Assembly (NCBI GenBank): GCA_025927765.1
Contig: JAICKU010000028.1
Location: 1-41,212 of the forward strand
Direction: 5' to 3'
Source: Burkholderiales bacterium
GTDB lineage: Bacteria; Pseudomonadota; Gammaproteobacteria; Burkholderiales; Casimicrobiaceae
Length of the DNA: 41,212 bases
How positions within the stretch are numbered: the first letter of the stretch is position 1; each line of letters begins with the position of its first letter. Shown in pieces: positions 40,147-41,212 of the stretch. The notes under the pieces are model-generated. The model was not told the DNA's origin, searched no databases, and worked only from the letters and a program-made list of their open reading frames with translations. Made by a program: the position numbers and the translations under genes.

Positions 40147-40172
40147 GGCAAAGCTGTGCATTACAGCTTGCC
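40147..40172. promoter_or_regulatory. Strong dyad upstream of the acyl-CoA ligase promoter
   Basis: The perfect inverted repeat AAGCTGT-GCATT-ACAGCTT (40151-40169) extends outwards to GGC and GCC with one extra A, giving about ten paired positions. It is centred about 25 bases upstream of the -24 box at 40183 and about 150 bases upstream of the leftward transcription start. It is a plausible regulator binding site for both directions; which protein binds is unknown. Confidence 0.5.
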
Positions 40173-40182
40173 TACGGTTCCT

Positions 40183-40197
40183 GGGCACGACATATGC
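40183..40197 (+). promoter_or_regulatory. Sigma54 promoter candidate for the acyl-CoA ligase operon
   Basis: The plus strand reads GGGCACGACATATGC. The GGCACG part of the -24 box is perfect, the first base is G instead of T, and the -12 box is ATGC instead of TTGC. The spacing between GG (40184-40185) and GC (40196-40197) is exactly 10. The start would be near 40209, about 100 bases before the ATG at 40312. Confidence 0.45.
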
Positions 40198-40311
40198 GCA
40201 GTGAGCGCCGGACACAGATTACTTCATCGCCTTGCCTCCGACGCACGAGCGCGCTCGCTGCACCCCTCATTCCGACGAACGTCAAAAATGCGTGAAGTAA
40301 GATCTGTCGCG

Positions 40312-41212
40312 ATGACCGAACTTTTGCACGATCTGCCGCTGCATGCGGCGCAACGAAACGGCAGCGCGCCGGCGCTCACGTCGAACGAGCGAACGCTTTC
40401 CTACGCGGAGCTCGCACATGCGATCGAATGCGCGTGCGCGGGCTTGCTCGGCCTCGGCATCGGGCGCGGCGAGCGCGTGGCCGTCTATCTCGACAAGCGG
40501 TTCGAAACGGTCGTCGCGATGTTCGGCGCCGCACGTGCAGGCGCTGTGTTCGTGCCGGTGAATCCCATCCTCAAGGCCGAGCAGGTCGTGCACATCCTGC
40601 GCGATTGCAACGTGCGCGTGCTCGTCACGGCGGGCGCGCGTGCGCAAGCGGTGATGCCCGCGCTCGCCGCGTGTCCCGATCTTCGGCACGTCGTCACGCT
40701 CGACGACGGCGACGACGACGTCTGCGGCAAGTCCGTTGTCGGCTGGAACGAATTCATGGCGGCGCCGGCGCGGCGCGCGCATCGCGTGATCGATACCGAC
40801 ATGACGTCCATCTTCTACACGTCGGGTAGCACCGGCAGGCCGAAGGGCGTGATGCTGTCGCACCGGAACATGGTTGCGGGCGCGACGAGCGTCGCGAGTT
40901 ATCTCGAGAATCAGGCGTCGGACACGTTGCTCGCGGCACTGCCGCTCACGTTCGATGCAGGCTTCAGTCAGCTGACGACGGCTTTTCACGTCGGCGCGCG
41001 TGTCGTCCTGCACAACTATCTGTTGCCGCGCGACGTGCTGGCGACGCTCGCCAAGGAACGCGTGACGGGGCTTACCGCCGTACCCCCGTTGTGGATCCAG
41101 CTTTCGCATTTGCGCTGGCCGGAGACCATCGCCGATCACCTTCGTTACTTCGCGAACACCGGCGGCCGCATGCCGCTCGAGACGTTGACGCGCTTGCGAC
41201 GCCTACTGCCGC
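40312..41212 (+). CDS. Acyl-CoA ligase (AMP-forming), exosortase A-associated (N-terminal 300 residues)
   Basis: An ANL-superfamily adenylating enzyme, cut by the right edge. It begins TELLHDLPLHAAQRNGSAPA and has the family's core: YAELAHAIECACAGL, RVAVYLDKRFETVVAMFGAA, VFVPVNPILKAEQV, and the AMP-binding P-loop TSIFYTSGSTGRPKGVMLSH. These are followed by ALPLTFDAGFSQLTTAFHVG and FANTGGRMP. Next to the PEP-CTERM sugar transferase and Prs genes it fits the exosortase A system-associated acyl-CoA ligase, usually the first gene of an operon that also holds a PLP-dependent decarboxylase, hydrolases and xrtA. Those would lie beyond the window. The ATG at 40312 has no strong ribosome site. The substrate acid is unknown. 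Confidence 0.9.
   Translation, partial: MTELLHDLPLHAAQRNGSAPALTSNERTLSYAELAHAIECACAGLLGLGIGRGERVAVYLDKRFETVVAMFGAARAGAVFVPVNPILKAEQVVHILRDCNVRVLVTAGARAQAVMPALAACPDLRHVVTLDDGDDDVCGKSVVGWNEFMAAPARRAHRVIDTDMTSIFYTSGSTGRPKGVMLSHRNMVAGATSVASYLENQASDTLLAALPLTFDAGFSQLTTAFHVGARVVLHNYLLPRDVLATLAKERVTGLTAVPPLWIQLSHLRWPETIADHLRYFANTGGRMPLETLTRLRRLLP

Larger units (their letters stand above)
39877..40311. promoter_or_regulatory. Divergent control region of the extracellular polymer locus
   Basis: This 435-base gap separates the leftward sugar transferase operon and the rightward acyl-CoA ligase operon. It is less GC-rich than its surroundings and is full of short symmetry elements: an inverted repeat at 40029-40045, an imperfect palindrome at 40121-40143, and a strong dyad at 40147-40172. 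It also has three sigma54-like promoter candidates, each listed separately. Small open frames exist (for example 40029-40295) but encode nothing recognisable. With prsR encoded in the leftward operon, this looks like a shared control region. Confidence 0.65.

Noticed and set aside
40029-40295. An 88-residue open frame in the divergent control region
   Set aside because: No ribosome site, no recognisable features, and it covers several symmetrical regulatory elements; the region reads as control DNA.

Overview
The window is GC-rich, densely coding DNA that most resembles a betaproteobacterium (Burkholderiales, Rhodocyclales or Nitrosomonadales-like). Four things point there: a complete division and cell wall (dcw) cluster that includes murB, a TamA/TamB pair, an HPr-rel-A module, and an exosortase A (XrtA)/PEP-CTERM exopolysaccharide locus with PrsK/PrsR/PrsT. 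The taxon is inferred from gene content only. I saw no rRNA, tRNA, insertion sequence or CRISPR array.

Layout. (1) About 1-17350, minus strand: mraZ-rsmH-ftsL-ftsI-murE-murF-mraY-murD-ftsW-murG-murC-murB-ddlB-ftsQ-ftsA-ftsZ, with ftsZ running off the left edge. Most neighbours overlap by 1-11 bases (often ATGA or GTGA), so the cluster is translationally coupled. It is headed by a strong sigma70-type promoter (TTGACC, 17 bases, TATAGT) and three 10-bp-spaced MraZ boxes. The ftsA-ftsZ gap holds five heptamer repeats and a 12-bp UUCG hairpin in the ftsZ leader. (2) 17832-23831, plus strand: a small lipoprotein gene overlapping tamA, then tamB. A convergent YdcF-like gene overlaps the tamB end. 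(3) 24762-27862, plus strand: a four-gene unit made of a Tat-like exported Ser/Thr/Gly-rich protein, a PqqD-family chaperone, an HprK-related kinase and a nucleotidyltransferase. (4) 27898-39876, minus strand: a polyprenyl sugar transferase, then prsK, prsR, prsT, UDP-GlcNAc 6-dehydrogenase (tviB type), 4-epimerase (tviC/wbpP type), a lytic transglycosylase and a serine protease. (5) From 40312, plus strand: an AMP-forming acyl-CoA ligase of the exosortase A-associated type, cut by the right edge.

How the parts fit. The dcw genes make lipid II with meso-diaminopimelate and assemble the divisome. TamA/TamB link the inner and outer membranes. The right half is a regulated extracellular polymer locus. 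PrsK/PrsR is a sensor and sigma54 activator pair, and the 435-bp gap between the sugar transferase and acyl-CoA ligase genes contains divergent sigma54 promoter candidates. One of these (40019-40034, minus) differs from consensus at a single position. TviB and TviC together would supply UDP-N-acetylgalactosaminuronic acid for the polymer.

The least understood part is the HPr-rel-A unit. It has the same kind of parts (precursor-binding PqqD-like protein, HprK-like kinase, nucleotidyltransferase) that tailor some lasso peptides, but sits beside an exported Ser/Thr-rich protein and has no lasso-forming enzymes in the window. I propose that protein as the substrate.
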